Shown piece after piece: positions 15,881 through 25,037 of a stretch of DNA of 64,000 nt. The translations under genes were made by a program, and so were the position numbers. How positions within the stretch are numbered: position 1 is the stretch's first letter; every line of letters begins with the position of its first letter. The notes beneath the pieces were generated by a model. That model worked only from the letters and a program-made list of their open reading frames with translations. It was not told the DNA's origin and made no database searches. Origin of the DNA: Indioceanicola profundi (GTDB lineage: Bacteria > Pseudomonadota > Alphaproteobacteria > Azospirillales > Azospirillaceae); assembly GCF_003568845.1 (NCBI RefSeq), contig NZ_CP030127.1, positions 248,001 through 312,000 on the forward strand, in the 5' to 3' direction.

Positions 15881-18052
15881 ATGAGGACGTCTTCCTGGGT
15901 ATGTGCGCTGTTTGCAGTTGCCTGCGGTCTGCCCCTGAACGCCGCAGCACAGGAGGGTGCCGCCGCACCCGCGGAGGAGATCGAGGAGATCGTCGTCATC
16001 GGCAGCGGTTCCCAGGTCGGGCTGACCGGTACCTATGCCGGCGGTCAGGTCGCCAGGGGCGGCAGGGCCGGCCTGCTGGGCAACCTGGACATGATGGACA
16101 CTCCTTTCGCGACCACGGCCTATACCGCCGACCTCATCCGGGAGCAGCAGGCCCGTAGCGTGGCCGACGTGCTGCAGAACGATCCGGTGGTGCGTGTCGC
16201 CCGCGGCTTCGGGAACTTCCAGGAGCTGTATGTCATCCGCGGCTTCCCGGTCTATTCCGACGACATGACCTATAACGGCGTCTACGGCATCCTGCCCCGC
16301 CAGTATGTGGCGGCGGAACTGCTGGAGCGGGTGGAGGTGTTTCGCGGCGCGAATTCATTCCTGAACGGTGCGGCGCCCGGCGGCAGTGGCGTCGGCGGGG
16401 CGATCAATCTGGTCCCCAAACGGGCCCCGAACGAGCCCCTGAACCGCGTCACCCTGGGCTTCGAGAATGACGGCCAGGGCTATGGCGCAGTGGACTTCGC
16501 ACGGCGCTTCGGCTCCGGTGAAGGGGTGGGCGTGCGCCTGAACGCCGTCCGGCGGGACGGCGAAACCTCGATCGAGGACCAGGACCGGGAATTGACGGTG
16601 CTGTCGCTGGGCAGCGATTATCAGGGGGAACGGTTCCGCTTCTCCGCCGACATCGGCTACCAGGACCACCACATAGATGCGCCGCGCCCCAGCGTGACTC
16701 CGGCAGGCGGGATTCCCCGTGCTCCGGATGCAGGTTCCAACTTCGCCCAGCCCTGGACCTACACGGACGAGGAGCAGCTCTTCGGCGCGGTGCGCGGCGA
16801 GTATGATGTCACGGACAGCATCACCGTCTGGGCTGCGGCCGGCGGCCGGGACGGCAAGGAGGACAACGTCCTGGCCAATCCCACGGCCGTGGCGGATGGA
16901 ACCACCACCACCTACCGCTTCGACAATGTGCGCGAGGACGAGGTGTTCTCGGCCGATGCGGGCGTGCGCGGCGAGTTCGCGACCGGCCCCGTGGAACACC
17001 GGCTTGTGCTGTCGGGCTCGACCGTCTCCCTCAAATCCCGAAACGCCTACGCATTCTCGAACTTCGCCGGTTTCGCGGGCAGCCTGTACGACACTGTGAC
17101 TGTCGAGCCCCCGGCCGCGGACTTCTTCGTCGGCGGAAGCCTGTCCGATCCGCGCGTGACGGAGAGGACGGACAATTCCGGCATCGCGGTCGCCGACATG
17201 CTGTCGTTCCTGGACGGGGCGGTCCTGCTGACCCTGGGCGTCCGCTATCAAGAGATCGAGACAAAGTCCTACGACTACAACACGGGCGCGGAGCTTTCCC
17301 GCTACAAAGACGATGCCACGACCCCGTCCGTCGCCCTGGTCTACAAGCCGATGGAGGAGGTCTCGCTTTACGGCAACTATGCCGAAAGCCTCCAGCCCGG
17401 GCAGATCGCTCCGGCCACCAGCGGCGGCGTTCCCGTGCTGAACGCCGGGGAAGTCCTGGCGCCCTTCCGGGCCAAGCAGTACGAGGTCGGAGCCAAGTAT
17501 GACGGCGGCGATTTCGGCGGCACTCTCAGCCTGTTCTCCACCACCCTGCCCAGCGCTTTCGTCATCGATAATGTCTTCACCGATGCCGGCCGGCAGCGGA
17601 ACCGCGGGGCGGAATTGAGCCTGTTCGGTGAGCCGGTGGACGGGCTGCGGGTGCTCGGCGGCCTTACCTGGGTGGAGGCCGAGCTGCGGCGCACGGCGGA
17701 CGGGCTGTTCGAGGGCAACACCGCGGTCGGCGTGCCGGACTTGCAGGCCAACCTCAATGTGGCCTGGGATGTGCCAGCGGTTCCAGGCCTTACATTGGAT
17801 ACGCGCCTGACCTATACCGCCTCCCAATATACGGACGCGGCCAACGCCACGGAAATCCCGTCCTGGACCCGCTGGGATCTGGGCGTCGGCTACGAGACGG
17901 AGATCATGGGACGGCCGGTTTCCCTGCGGGGCAGGGTCGAGAATGTCATGGATAAGGATTATTGGGCCTCCGCCGGCGGGTTCCCCGGCGCAAACTATCT
18001 GGTCCTGGGCGGTCCGCGCACCTTCGTCCTTTCCGCCTCCACCGAGTTCTGA
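15881..18052 (+). CDS. TonB-dependent siderophore receptor
   Basis: The 723-residue outer-membrane protein has a signal peptide ending near LPLNAAAQ and a TonB-box-like IEEIVVIG at about residue 36. The plug domain (LLERVEVFRGANSFLNG, then GGAINLVPKRA) is followed by a ~550-residue beta-barrel ending in a terminal Phe (SASTEF). Size and plug sequence fit the siderophore-receptor group. The next genes are a PepSY-TM protein and a small membrane protein on the same strand with short spacing, so this is an iron-siderophore uptake operon. A candidate Fur site lies just upstream. The siderophore cannot be named from sequence. Confidence 0.92.
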   Translation: MRTSSWVCALFAVACGLPLNAAAQEGAAAPAEEIEEIVVIGSGSQVGLTGTYAGGQVARGGRAGLLGNLDMMDTPFATTAYTADLIREQQARSVADVLQNDPVVRVARGFGNFQELYVIRGFPVYSDDMTYNGVYGILPRQYVAAELLERVEVFRGANSFLNGAAPGGSGVGGAINLVPKRAPNEPLNRVTLGFENDGQGYGAVDFARRFGSGEGVGVRLNAVRRDGETSIEDQDRELTVLSLGSDYQGERFRFSADIGYQDHHIDAPRPSVTPAGGIPRAPDAGSNFAQPWTYTDEEQLFGAVRGEYDVTDSITVWAAAGGRDGKEDNVLANPTAVADGTTTTYRFDNVREDEVFSADAGVRGEFATGPVEHRLVLSGSTVSLKSRNAYAFSNFAGFAGSLYDTVTVEPPAADFFVGGSLSDPRVTERTDNSGIAVADMLSFLDGAVLLTLGVRYQEIETKSYDYNTGAELSRYKDDATTPSVALVYKPMEEVSLYGNYAESLQPGQIAPATSGGVPVLNAGEVLAPFRAKQYEVGAKYDGGDFGGTLSLFSTTLPSAFVIDNVFTDAGRQRNRGAELSLFGEPVDGLRVLGGLTWVEAELRRTADGLFEGNTAVGVPDLQANLNVAWDVPAVPGLTLDTRLTYTASQYTDAANATEIPSWTRWDLGVGYETEIMGRPVSLRGRVENVMDKDYWASAGGFPGANYLVLGGPRTFVLSASTEF

Positions 18053-18072
18053 TCACGCGAGGAGCACCGGAC

Positions 18073-19215
18073 ATGATGACATCCAAGGCCATCCGCACCT
18101 GGTCGTTCGTCCACAAATGGACCAGTTTGGCCTGTACGGTCTTCATGCTGATGCTCTGCCTCACGGGCATGCCGCTGATCTTCCATCATGAGATCGAGCA
18201 TGCGCTGGAAGGGGAGGAGTGGGTCCCGGCCAACCCCGACGGTGCCCTGCTGGACCTGGACCAGGTGCTGGACCGGGCCATCGCCAACCGGCCCGGCGAG
18301 GTGCCGGTGTTCATGAGCTTCGACGAGGACCGACCGGTGGTGAACGTAACCACGGCTCCGCTGCCGAGCTCGCCGGAAAGCGAGATGCATTTTGCTTCCT
18401 TCGACCGGACCAGCGGCGATCTGGTGCCGCCGGCGGCGGGCGGCGGCTTCATGGATTTTCTGCTGCAACTCCACACGGACATGTTCCTGGGACTGCCGGG
18501 AATGCTGTTCCTGGGGTTCATGGGGCTCCTGTTCACGGTGTCCGTCGTCTCCGGCGTGGTGCTCTACGCCCCATTCATGCGCAAGCTCGGTTTCGGCACC
18601 CTCCGGCTCCGCCAGTCGCGGCGGGTGAAGTGGCTGGACTGGCATAATCTGCTGGGCATCGTCACGGTCGCCTGGGTGCTGGTGGTGGGGCTGACGGGCG
18701 TGGTCAACACCCTGGCGACGCCGATCATTGGGCTGTGGCGCACGGATCTGGCGCGCGAGCTGGCCGCCGACCATGAGGCCGGCGCGGCGGTGGGCGGCTC
18801 AGTGCATGCGGCCGTGGAGTTGGCCCGGCAGCAGGCCCCCGGAAACTGGGTGCAGTTCGTCGCCTTTCCGGGTAGCGGCTTTTCCACGGACCGGCATTTC
18901 GCCGTGTTCCTGCAGGGTGACACGCCGGTCACCAAGCATATCATAACGCCCGTGCTGGTGGATGCGGCCACCGGCGCCTATGACGGCATGCGGGAGATGC
19001 CGTGGTATGCCAAGGCACTGTCCCTGTCGCAGCCGCTGCATTTCGGCGATTATGGCGGCCTGCCGCTGAAGATCCTATGGGCGCTGCTGAACACCGCGAC
19101 CATCATCGTGCTGGGCAGCGGGGTTTATCTCTGGCTCCGTCGACCGGTCTCCGCTCGTCTGCCGCAATCCATGGGGCGGAACGGCGCCGCGGCACCCCGG
19201 CCGGAGGGGGCGTGA
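18073..19215 (+). CDS. PepSY-associated TM-helix protein (siderophore operon)
   Basis: The 380-residue inner-membrane protein starts at MMTSKAIRTW, 9 bp after a GGAG and 20 bp after the receptor stop. It begins with the family signature of a first membrane helix (IRTWSFVHKWTSLACTVFML), then a periplasmic PepSY region. Two central helices follow, with conserved histidines in WHNLLGIV, and a last helix near NTATIIVLGSGVYLWL. Proteins of this PiuB/PepSY-TM family occur with TonB siderophore receptors. They are thought to reduce ferric siderophores with heme carried by the paired histidines. The role is inferred from family and operon. Confidence 0.88.
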   Translation: MMTSKAIRTWSFVHKWTSLACTVFMLMLCLTGMPLIFHHEIEHALEGEEWVPANPDGALLDLDQVLDRAIANRPGEVPVFMSFDEDRPVVNVTTAPLPSSPESEMHFASFDRTSGDLVPPAAGGGFMDFLLQLHTDMFLGLPGMLFLGFMGLLFTVSVVSGVVLYAPFMRKLGFGTLRLRQSRRVKWLDWHNLLGIVTVAWVLVVGLTGVVNTLATPIIGLWRTDLARELAADHEAGAAVGGSVHAAVELARQQAPGNWVQFVAFPGSGFSTDRHFAVFLQGDTPVTKHIITPVLVDAATGAYDGMREMPWYAKALSLSQPLHFGDYGGLPLKILWALLNTATIIVLGSGVYLWLRRPVSARLPQSMGRNGAAAPRPEGA

Positions 19216-19404
19216 ATGCCGGCCGGATACTCGCCCGCTCGCATATATGGCGTGCCGACGGTCATCGCCGTGCTGAGCATGGTCGGTCTCATCGTGGCGC
19301 TGTTCGGTGATGGCGGCTGGGACGTCGCCGCTTGGCTGGGGCTGTGCGCCCCGGTGCTGGCAACCGCCTGGGCTGTCTGGAGCCGCCCCCGTTCGAGGGA
19401 ATAG
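19216..19404 (+). CDS. Small two-helix membrane protein of the siderophore operon
   Basis: The 62-residue protein starts on the base after the PepSY-TM stop codon, so translation is coupled. It has two hydrophobic helices (VPTVIAVLSMVGLIVALFG and AAWLGLCAPVLATAWAV) separated by a short polar turn. Its positively charged C-terminus should lie in the cytoplasm. Small proteins of this layout often end TonB receptor/PepSY-TM operons, but no function is established. It may stabilise the PepSY-TM partner. Confidence 0.75.
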   Translation: MPAGYSPARIYGVPTVIAVLSMVGLIVALFGDGGWDVAAWLGLCAPVLATAWAVWSRPRSRE

Positions 19405-19439
19405 GCAGCACAGTCTGCCAGCTTACCTGTTGCAGGTTC

Positions 19440-20717
19440 ATGCATCAGGTCTATGTCACCATCTCCCTGGCGGGCGTTCTTGTGCTGGTTCTGGCCCTCT
19501 GCTCCAGGACCGTCAAGAAGACGCCCCTGGCGGAACCGCTCATCGCTACGCTCCTCGGCATCGCAGCGGGACCGCATCTACTAGGCTGGGTCGATCTTGC
19601 CCACTGGGGCAAGCCAGAAACCATTCTGGTTGAGGCGACGCGGCTCGCGCTCTCCATCGCGCTGATGGGGGTGGCCCTGCGGATCAGCATGAGCGATCTC
19701 CGCACGGTGGGCCGGCCGGTGCTGTGGCTGCTGACCGCAGGCATGCTGCTGATGACCGGCCTGGGCTGGCTGACCGCATGGTGGGTTCTGGGGCTGGCGC
19801 CGGTACTTGCCCTGCTGGTGGGAGCTGTTCTTGCGCCGACGGACCCGGTCGTGTCCTCATCCATCGTCTCGGGGGAGTTCGCGGCCAGCCACCTGCCGGT
19901 CCGTGTGCGCGCCGTACTCTCGCTGGAGTCCGGGGCCAATGACGGGCTGGCATACCCGTTCGTAATGCTGCCTCTGCTGCTGCTCACCCACAGTCCTGCG
20001 GGGGAGCCGGTGCTGACCTGGCTACTGGACCGGTTCCTGGTGGATGTTGTGCTGGCGGCGCTGGGCGGGGCCGCGCTCGGTTATGCGACGGGCAAGGCCC
20101 TGAAGGGGGCGGAGCGGTTGGGCATGGTGGAAAGCTATTCCATGCTCACCCTGACCATCTCCCTCTCGCTCCTCACCCTTGGGCTGGCGCGGATCACGGG
20201 CACGGACGGGCTGGTGGCGGTATTCACGGCGGGCCTTGCCTTCAATGCCGCCAGCGGCAGCGCCGACAGGCAGGCTGAGGAGCGGGTGCAGGAGGGGGTC
20301 AACCAGCTTTCCACCCTTCCGGTCTTCCTGCTGTTCGGCGCAGCGCTCCCCTGGAGCGACTGGGCCGAGGCGCCGTGGATGTACGCCCTGTTCGCTGTCC
20401 TGATCCTGGTGCTCCGCCGTCCGCCCATGTTCCTGGCGCTGTGGCCGATCCTGAAACGGCCCCCTCTGGACGGCCGGGACATGGCGTTCCTGGGTTGGTT
20501 CGGCCCGCTTGGCGTTGCCGCCATCTTCTACAGCACCCACGCGGCGGAGAAATCGGGGGAGGGGATCGTCTGGTACGCGGGCGCAGCGGCCGTGCTCGCC
20601 TCTGTCATCGCCCATGGGACGAGTGCGGCATCGCTGACCATGCTTTACGCCCGCCATGGCGGACGCCAGCCGCGGGAGCCGGAGCGGGCGGCGGAGGCGA
20701 TGTCCGCCAAGAGCTGA
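19440..20717 (+). CDS. Cation/proton antiporter (NhaP/CPA1-like)
   Basis: The 425-residue polytopic membrane protein starts at MHQVYVTISL. It has about 12 hydrophobic segments and the CPA1-type core motifs GAVLAPTDPVVSSS and LSLESGANDGLAYPF. The acidic residues of these motifs bind Na+ or K+ and H+. Such antiporters export monovalent cations in exchange for protons, for pH and salt homeostasis. The upstream AGG is weak, and the start could lie further upstream in the same frame, but the membrane homology begins here. It is 35 bp downstream of the siderophore operon and could be read through from it. A strong hairpin follows. Confidence 0.9.
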   Translation: MHQVYVTISLAGVLVLVLALCSRTVKKTPLAEPLIATLLGIAAGPHLLGWVDLAHWGKPETILVEATRLALSIALMGVALRISMSDLRTVGRPVLWLLTAGMLLMTGLGWLTAWWVLGLAPVLALLVGAVLAPTDPVVSSSIVSGEFAASHLPVRVRAVLSLESGANDGLAYPFVMLPLLLLTHSPAGEPVLTWLLDRFLVDVVLAALGGAALGYATGKALKGAERLGMVESYSMLTLTISLSLLTLGLARITGTDGLVAVFTAGLAFNAASGSADRQAEERVQEGVNQLSTLPVFLLFGAALPWSDWAEAPWMYALFAVLILVLRRPPMFLALWPILKRPPLDGRDMAFLGWFGPLGVAAIFYSTHAAEKSGEGIVWYAGAAAVLASVIAHGTSAASLTMLYARHGGRQPREPERAAEAMSAKS

Positions 20718-20769
20718 TTTCCCGGAAATACGGGACTGGCGCAGCGTGCAGTTCTGTCGTAGCAGGGCC

Positions 20770-20799
20770 GGTCGGTGGGGCTCATAGACCCCACCGACC
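20770..20799. terminator. Perfect 11-bp hairpin between convergent genes
   Basis: Stem 20770-20780 pairs with 20789-20799 around an 8-nt loop. It sits between the rightward antiporter and the leftward esterase and could end transcripts from both sides. No T-run is present on either strand. Confidence 0.55.
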
Positions 20800-20844
20800 C
20801 ACCGGACTGCTCATGGACGCATGGGCGTTCACACCTGCCGGTCT

Positions 20845-22068
20845 TCAGACAGGATCAGCCACCCGGTTCTGTTGATCCAGGAAGAACCGCATCATTTCGC
20901 GCGAGGCATCGGGCCCCCGCGGATCGGTGTAGGAGCCGGCGGCACTTCCCCCCGCCCAGGCATGTCCGGCCCCATGGATGGTCCAGACTTCGCCCAGCGT
21001 GCGCCCCTTGTCGTCGCTCCGGACCGTGCGGCTGTAGGCATGTCCGCCGGGGGCCTGGCCTCTTTGGCTTGTCAACCTGCTCCCGCCTGCCGGACCTGCA
21101 AACTGGCCGGCCACCGCATCGCCGTTGCGCGGATTGACAGTGGTGTCCTGGTCGCCGTGGAAGATGATCGCGGGAATGGCGCGGTCAGCCAGCCGATCCG
21201 CGGCCGAGCCCTGCCGCATCGCCGTGAAGGCGGAGGGCATGTCCCTGGCCGCCCCGACCGGCAGGCCCGAATGAATGCCGACGGCGGCATAAAGATCCGG
21301 ATAGGCCGCCGCCATGATGGCGGCCGCAGCGCCGCCAGCGGACAGGCCTGCAATATAGACGCGGGCCGGGTCCACATCGTGGTCGCGCATGATCTGCCGC
21401 GTGATGCCGGCAAGCAGGGAAGGTTCGCCCCGGTCGCGCCGCTGATCCTCCGGATTGAACCAGTTCCAGCACCTGTTCGCATTGGCCGATGTCGGCTGGG
21501 CCGGATAGGCGACCAGAACGCCGAATTCTTCCGCCAGACTGTTCATGCGGGTTCCGGCGGCGAAGTCGTCCGGGGACTGGGTGCAGCCGTGCAGCATCAC
21601 CACCAGCGGACGCCGTCCTTCCGGCAGGTTGGCGGGCACATAGAGCTTGTAGGCCCTGGTGCCGGCCTGATTGCTGTAGGACGCGGTCAGGAAGGCGGCG
21701 CCGTCGGGCAATGGATCGGCCGCGGGCCGCGCGCCGGCAATGCCGCCGCCAAAGCCCGGCTTCACCTTGACCTTGAGTTGACGCAACGTTTCGGCAAGCC
21801 CGTGCCGTGGGCGTGCATGCAGTCCGGCACCGAATGCACCGGCGCGATCAGCGTCAGGCTTGGCCTTGGGCTTGGCGCCAGGCCGGGACGCCGGGCCATC
21901 CAACACCACATAATCCGCGTCGATCGTGGCGGGAGAGGCCTTGGTTGCCGGTTCCGGGCTGCCTGAACTCTGGAACAGGCGCTGGATCAGCGCGGTGGCC
22001 TCCGCCAGCTTGCCGTCACGGGTGAGGCGGGTCGCTTCTTCCATACCGGCTTTGAAATCGAAGGGCAT
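20845..22068 (-). CDS. PHB-depolymerase-family esterase (Esterase_phd)
   Basis: The 407-residue alpha/beta hydrolase starts at MPFDFKAGME, with AAGGA 7 nt upstream. A ~100-residue helical N-terminal region precedes the catalytic domain. That domain shows the oxyanion motif MLHGCTQSPDDF, nucleophile S243 in GLSAGGAAA, an Asp in HGDQDTTVNP and a His in GAGHAWAGG. The family includes extracellular short-chain PHA depolymerases, feruloyl and acetylxylan esterases. No Sec signal is visible, so it may be intracellular. It is transcribed leftward behind a CopG-type regulator gene. The substrate is uncertain. Confidence 0.88.
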   Translation of the reverse strand: MPFDFKAGMEEATRLTRDGKLAEATALIQRLFQSSGSPEPATKASPATIDADYVVLDGPASRPGAKPKAKPDADRAGAFGAGLHARPRHGLAETLRQLKVKVKPGFGGGIAGARPAADPLPDGAAFLTASYSNQAGTRAYKLYVPANLPEGRRPLVVMLHGCTQSPDDFAAGTRMNSLAEEFGVLVAYPAQPTSANANRCWNWFNPEDQRRDRGEPSLLAGITRQIMRDHDVDPARVYIAGLSAGGAAAAIMAAAYPDLYAAVGIHSGLPVGAARDMPSAFTAMRQGSAADRLADRAIPAIIFHGDQDTTVNPRNGDAVAGQFAGPAGGSRLTSQRGQAPGGHAYSRTVRSDDKGRTLGEVWTIHGAGHAWAGGSAAGSYTDPRGPDASREMMRFFLDQQNRVADPV

Positions 22069-22135
22069 ATCGGGTCCTTGCATGCGCATTTTTGCGCAGA
22101 GAATGGGTTGGTGCCCCTGAAGGGGACGCCGGAGA

Positions 22136-22555
22136 TCACTGGATGCGGTCGGCCAGGGCGGCCTTGACGGCGGCACTGGCGTGCAGCGCGCCCAGGACAG
22201 AGAGAGAGGAGATGGATGCGCGGGCGAGCTCGGGGCTGACATCCTGGGCAATGCTGGCAAGCCCCAACACGCGGATGTCCAGCATTTCTCCAGCATCGCG
22301 CACTGCTTCGAGGTCCCGGCGGCTGAAGTGCCGCAGGCCGAGATCCACGCTCTTCCGCGTTACGGCCTGCCGAACCACGTCGGCGTGCCGATCGATCTGG
22401 TTGCGGATCGCCGTCCGGATGAGATCGGTGCGGTTGGAATAGAAGCCTTCCTGGACCAGAAGATCGATCTGACCCAGATCGACGAAGCCGAGATTGATCG
22501 TGATCTTCTCGCTCTCGGCCATTTTCGGGCGTATCTCGTGAACATTGTCCGCCAT
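22136..22555 (-). CDS. CopG-family (ribbon-helix-helix) transcriptional regulator
   Basis: The 139-residue protein carries an N-terminal ribbon-helix-helix segment (ITINLGFVDLGQIDLLVQEG, then FYSNRTDLIRTAIRNQID), the DNA-binding unit of CopG/Arc repressors. Its C-terminal half is helical and likely oligomerises. I place the start at 22555 (MADNVHEI), preceded by GGATGGA; an in-frame ATG at 22570 is possible. It lies directly upstream of the PHB-depolymerase-like esterase on the same strand and faces the alpha/beta hydrolase gene. A 7-bp palindrome in the intergenic space is a good candidate for its own operator. Confidence 0.82.
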   Translation of the reverse strand: MADNVHEIRPKMAESEKITINLGFVDLGQIDLLVQEGFYSNRTDLIRTAIRNQIDRHADVVRQAVTRKSVDLGLRHFSRRDLEAVRDAGEMLDIRVLGLASIAQDVSPELARASISSLSVLGALHASAAVKAALADRIQ

Positions 22556-22573
22556 CGCTGATCCATCCAATCA

Positions 22574-22589
22574 CCATCCATGTGGATGG
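22574..22589. promoter_or_regulatory. Palindromic operator candidate for the CopG regulator
   Basis: Perfect 7-bp arms (CCATCCA / TGGATGG) separated by TG lie 19 bp upstream of the CopG start. A partial third arm (ATCCATCC) lies next to the start codon. Ribbon-helix-helix repressors typically bind such short palindromes near their own promoters. Confidence 0.5.
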
Positions 22590-22727
22590 TATATGGAGTT
22601 GGTTCGAGTCGATTGCAAGGATGGAAAACAAGGACCGCCAATCCGCGCCGGTTCCTGACAGCCCGTAACACCTTCGCCAGCGGCATGTTGTGTTGCATTG
22701 CACAAGCTCTGTGCTGGAGCCGTAACG

Positions 22728-23768
22728 ATGAACAGAATTCACCACCACCGCCCCGCATCCGGTCCGCATCTGACGCGCACAGGCGCCGTCATTGGCATGA
22801 CCGCGCTTGCACTCGCCGCCGCGGCGGCAAATGCCTATCAGACCCGCCGGGCCGAGAGGCGGAATCCTCCCGTCGGCCGGTTCGCGGATGTCGACGGGGT
22901 GCGGCTCCATTATTTGGAGAAGGGTGACGGGCCGCCTGTCGTTCTCCTCCATGGCAACATCGTTTCCGCCCAGGATTTCGTATACAGCGGCCTTTTCGAC
23001 CGGCTGGCGGCCCGATACAGGGTCATCGCGATCGAGCGGCCGGGTTTCGGTTATAGCGAGCGGCCGCGGGGCACCGCATGGACGCCGCGGGCGCAGGCTG
23101 ACCTTCTGAGCCGCGCCTTTGATGTTCTAGGAGCTGAGCAGCCCCTGGTTCTTGGCCACTCGTGGGGAGCGCTGGTTGCGGCGGCCCTTGCCCTTGATCA
23201 TCCGGAGGCGGTGCGCGGCCTTGTCCTGCTGGGCGGCTATTACTACCCGACTGCACGTGCGGACGTGGTCTTGACCGGACCGCCGGCCCTACCGGTTGTC
23301 GGCGACCTGTTCTGCCATACGGTTTCGCCGCTGGTGGGCGCTGCCCTGATGCCGGTCTTCATCAAAGGGATGTTTACGCCGCAGCAGGTGCCGGCGCGGT
23401 TCTCACGCTCCTTCTCCACCGGAATGGCGCTCCGGCCCAGCCAGCTTCAGGCAATGTCCAGGGACGGCGCCATGATGGCCGCCGCCGCGTCCGGCCTGCA
23501 GCACAGGTATGGAGAGCTGAGAATGCCGCTCGCCATCATCGCCGGAGCCGGAGACAAGGTCGCGGATATCGACCGGCAGTCGAAACGTCTCCATGAGGAG
23601 GTTCGGCATAGTTCTCTGCGCCTGATACAGGATGCCGGCCATATGGTGCACTATGCCGTGCCGGACGAGGTTGCAGCCGCGGTGGACGAGGTGGCGGCAA
23701 GGGCCGGGCAGCGAGCCCGGCTTGGCGCTACGGAAACAGTCCTGGACCGTTCGGCGGCTCTGACCTAG
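22728..23768 (+). CDS. Membrane-anchored alpha/beta hydrolase
   Basis: The 346-residue protein starts at MNRIHHHRP behind GGAG. An N-terminal hydrophobic helix (AVIGMTALALAAAAANAY) should anchor it in or export it across the inner membrane. The catalytic fold follows: oxyanion motif VVLLHGNIVS, nucleophile Ser in LGHSWGALVAA, an acidic residue near GAGDKVADI and a catalytic His in DAGHMVHY. It resembles the broad alpha/beta hydrolase-1 family (esterases, lipases, epoxide hydrolases). Its last four bases overlap the end of the convergent LuxR-type gene. The substrate is unknown. Confidence 0.85.
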   Translation: MNRIHHHRPASGPHLTRTGAVIGMTALALAAAAANAYQTRRAERRNPPVGRFADVDGVRLHYLEKGDGPPVVLLHGNIVSAQDFVYSGLFDRLAARYRVIAIERPGFGYSERPRGTAWTPRAQADLLSRAFDVLGAEQPLVLGHSWGALVAAALALDHPEAVRGLVLLGGYYYPTARADVVLTGPPALPVVGDLFCHTVSPLVGAALMPVFIKGMFTPQQVPARFSRSFSTGMALRPSQLQAMSRDGAMMAAAASGLQHRYGELRMPLAIIAGAGDKVADIDRQSKRLHEEVRHSSLRLIQDAGHMVHYAVPDEVAAAVDEVAARAGQRARLGATETVLDRSAALT

Positions 23769-24445
23769 CGGTCGTTGCCCGCCAGGGTGATCTGGGCTTG
23801 ATGGCTGGAAGCCATGCCGTTGTTCATTGCCCACATGGCCGCCTGGGTCCGATTGGTAACCTTCAACTTCCGCATCAGGCTTTTCAGGTGGACCTTGACT
23901 GTGGCCTCTCTGATGCGCAGAGCATTGGCGATCACCTTGTTGCTCTCGCCGTCCAGAAGGGCGCGCAGGATCTGCGTCTCACGTCCGGACAGGCCGCTCA
24001 TCCGCACATTCGTCGCTTCGGAATAAGGCGCCTCGCGAAGAAGGCGCATCAGCTCGGAAGGAAACACCTTTTCGCCCATGGCGACCAGGCGCATCGCCTG
24101 CGCCAGCGCCTCCACCGAACGGTCCTTGGTGAGGCAGCCGTCGGCGCCGGCCTCGAACACCGTCTGCAGCCGTCCGGCCGTCGGGGTTGCCGTCAGATGG
24201 ACGATACGCACCCCGGGCAGGGCCTCCTTGAGGGTAAGGATGTCTGTTCCCAAACTCTGATCGGCTGCAACATCCAGCAGGACGATATCAACCCGGTCCT
24301 TGAGATCGCGGGCGCTGAGGAGCCGCAGCGCGGTTGCTACATCGCCCGCCTCGACAATCACCTGCATATCCTGCGGGAGGATGCAGCCGAGCCCGGCTCG
24401 GAAAAGATTGCATGGGTCGATGATTAGAAGCCCGGTGTGATCCAT
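23765..24445 (-). CDS. LuxR/NarL-type response regulator
   Basis: The 226-residue protein starts at MDHTGLLIID, with AGGGAA 7 nt upstream. Residues ~1-120 form a receiver with the phospho-acceptor in VDIVLLDVAAD and a conserved Lys in GCLTKD. The usual acidic pair is reduced to one Asp (IIDP), so magnesium binding may be altered. The C-terminal ~65 residues are a GerE/LuxR helix-turn-helix (LSGRETQILRALLDGESNKV, then ATVKVHLKSLMRKL). No kinase gene is adjacent; the propeller hybrid kinase 1.4 kb away transcribes in the opposite direction. Targets are unknown. Confidence 0.88.
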   Translation of the reverse strand: MDHTGLLIIDPCNLFRAGLGCILPQDMQVIVEAGDVATALRLLSARDLKDRVDIVLLDVAADQSLGTDILTLKEALPGVRIVHLTATPTAGRLQTVFEAGADGCLTKDRSVEALAQAMRLVAMGEKVFPSELMRLLREAPYSEATNVRMSGLSGRETQILRALLDGESNKVIANALRIREATVKVHLKSLMRKLKVTNRTQAAMWAMNNGMASSHQAQITLAGNDR

Positions 24446-25037
24446 GATTATTCCCTGGTATGCTATGGTCCCGCATATAAATGTAGAGCAGACTACCACC
24501 TGTTGAGTGGCGATGCTCATTTTTCCGAGGATTATTATGGGTCCGCGCGAACTATTTCGGCGCGGCTGTGACTATTCCAGTAATGTTCTTCAACCTTGAG
24601 CCCCGCCGCCGTGCGTGACGCAGTGTGGTCGCTGCGGCAAGCCGACGGCAAACCGATCCACCATGTCCATTTGTTGGAAAGGGGTGATCCCGCAACCGGC
24701 TGACCGCTTCAGCTTCGTCGAAGCTGATTGAATTGAATTGTGCAGCCGTGGTCGGCATCGGTTTCTGCGCCCAGCAGCGTTCCTCGGCCCGCGCCGGCGC
24801 AATGCTCCCGAGCCGGCCCCTGCGGCCTGTCGGCTTTGCCGCCGCGCTGGTTGTCCTGAATGGCGGTCACAGGGCCAAGCCGGCAGACCGCCCTTCAGTA
24901 AGCTCGCCAGAGATCACGGCGTGCTGCTGTACTATCTGGAGGTGGACAAAGAGGGTTGGACTTTTGAACAGATCCAATCAGAAGCGGCCTGCGCCTGCTT
25001 TTGGAGTTCATACCAGATTGGACGGTGGCGTCCCTGA
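24446..25037. other. Intergenic stretch without a recognised gene
   Basis: About 590 bp. The right end of the stretch carries nothing but the 3' side of the DUF882 gene. The 24446-24540 part is AT-richer and should hold the leftward LuxR-gene promoter. One short plus-frame segment near 24900-25000 translates to plausible protein (RDHGVLLYYLEVDKEGWTF). It lacks a credible start upstream and matches no family I know, so it may be a gene scrap. Confidence 0.4.

Noticed and set aside
24738-25037. Plus-strand open frame with protein-like end
   Set aside because: No good start, no family match, and most of the frame is arginine-rich filler; kept only as part of the intergenic note.
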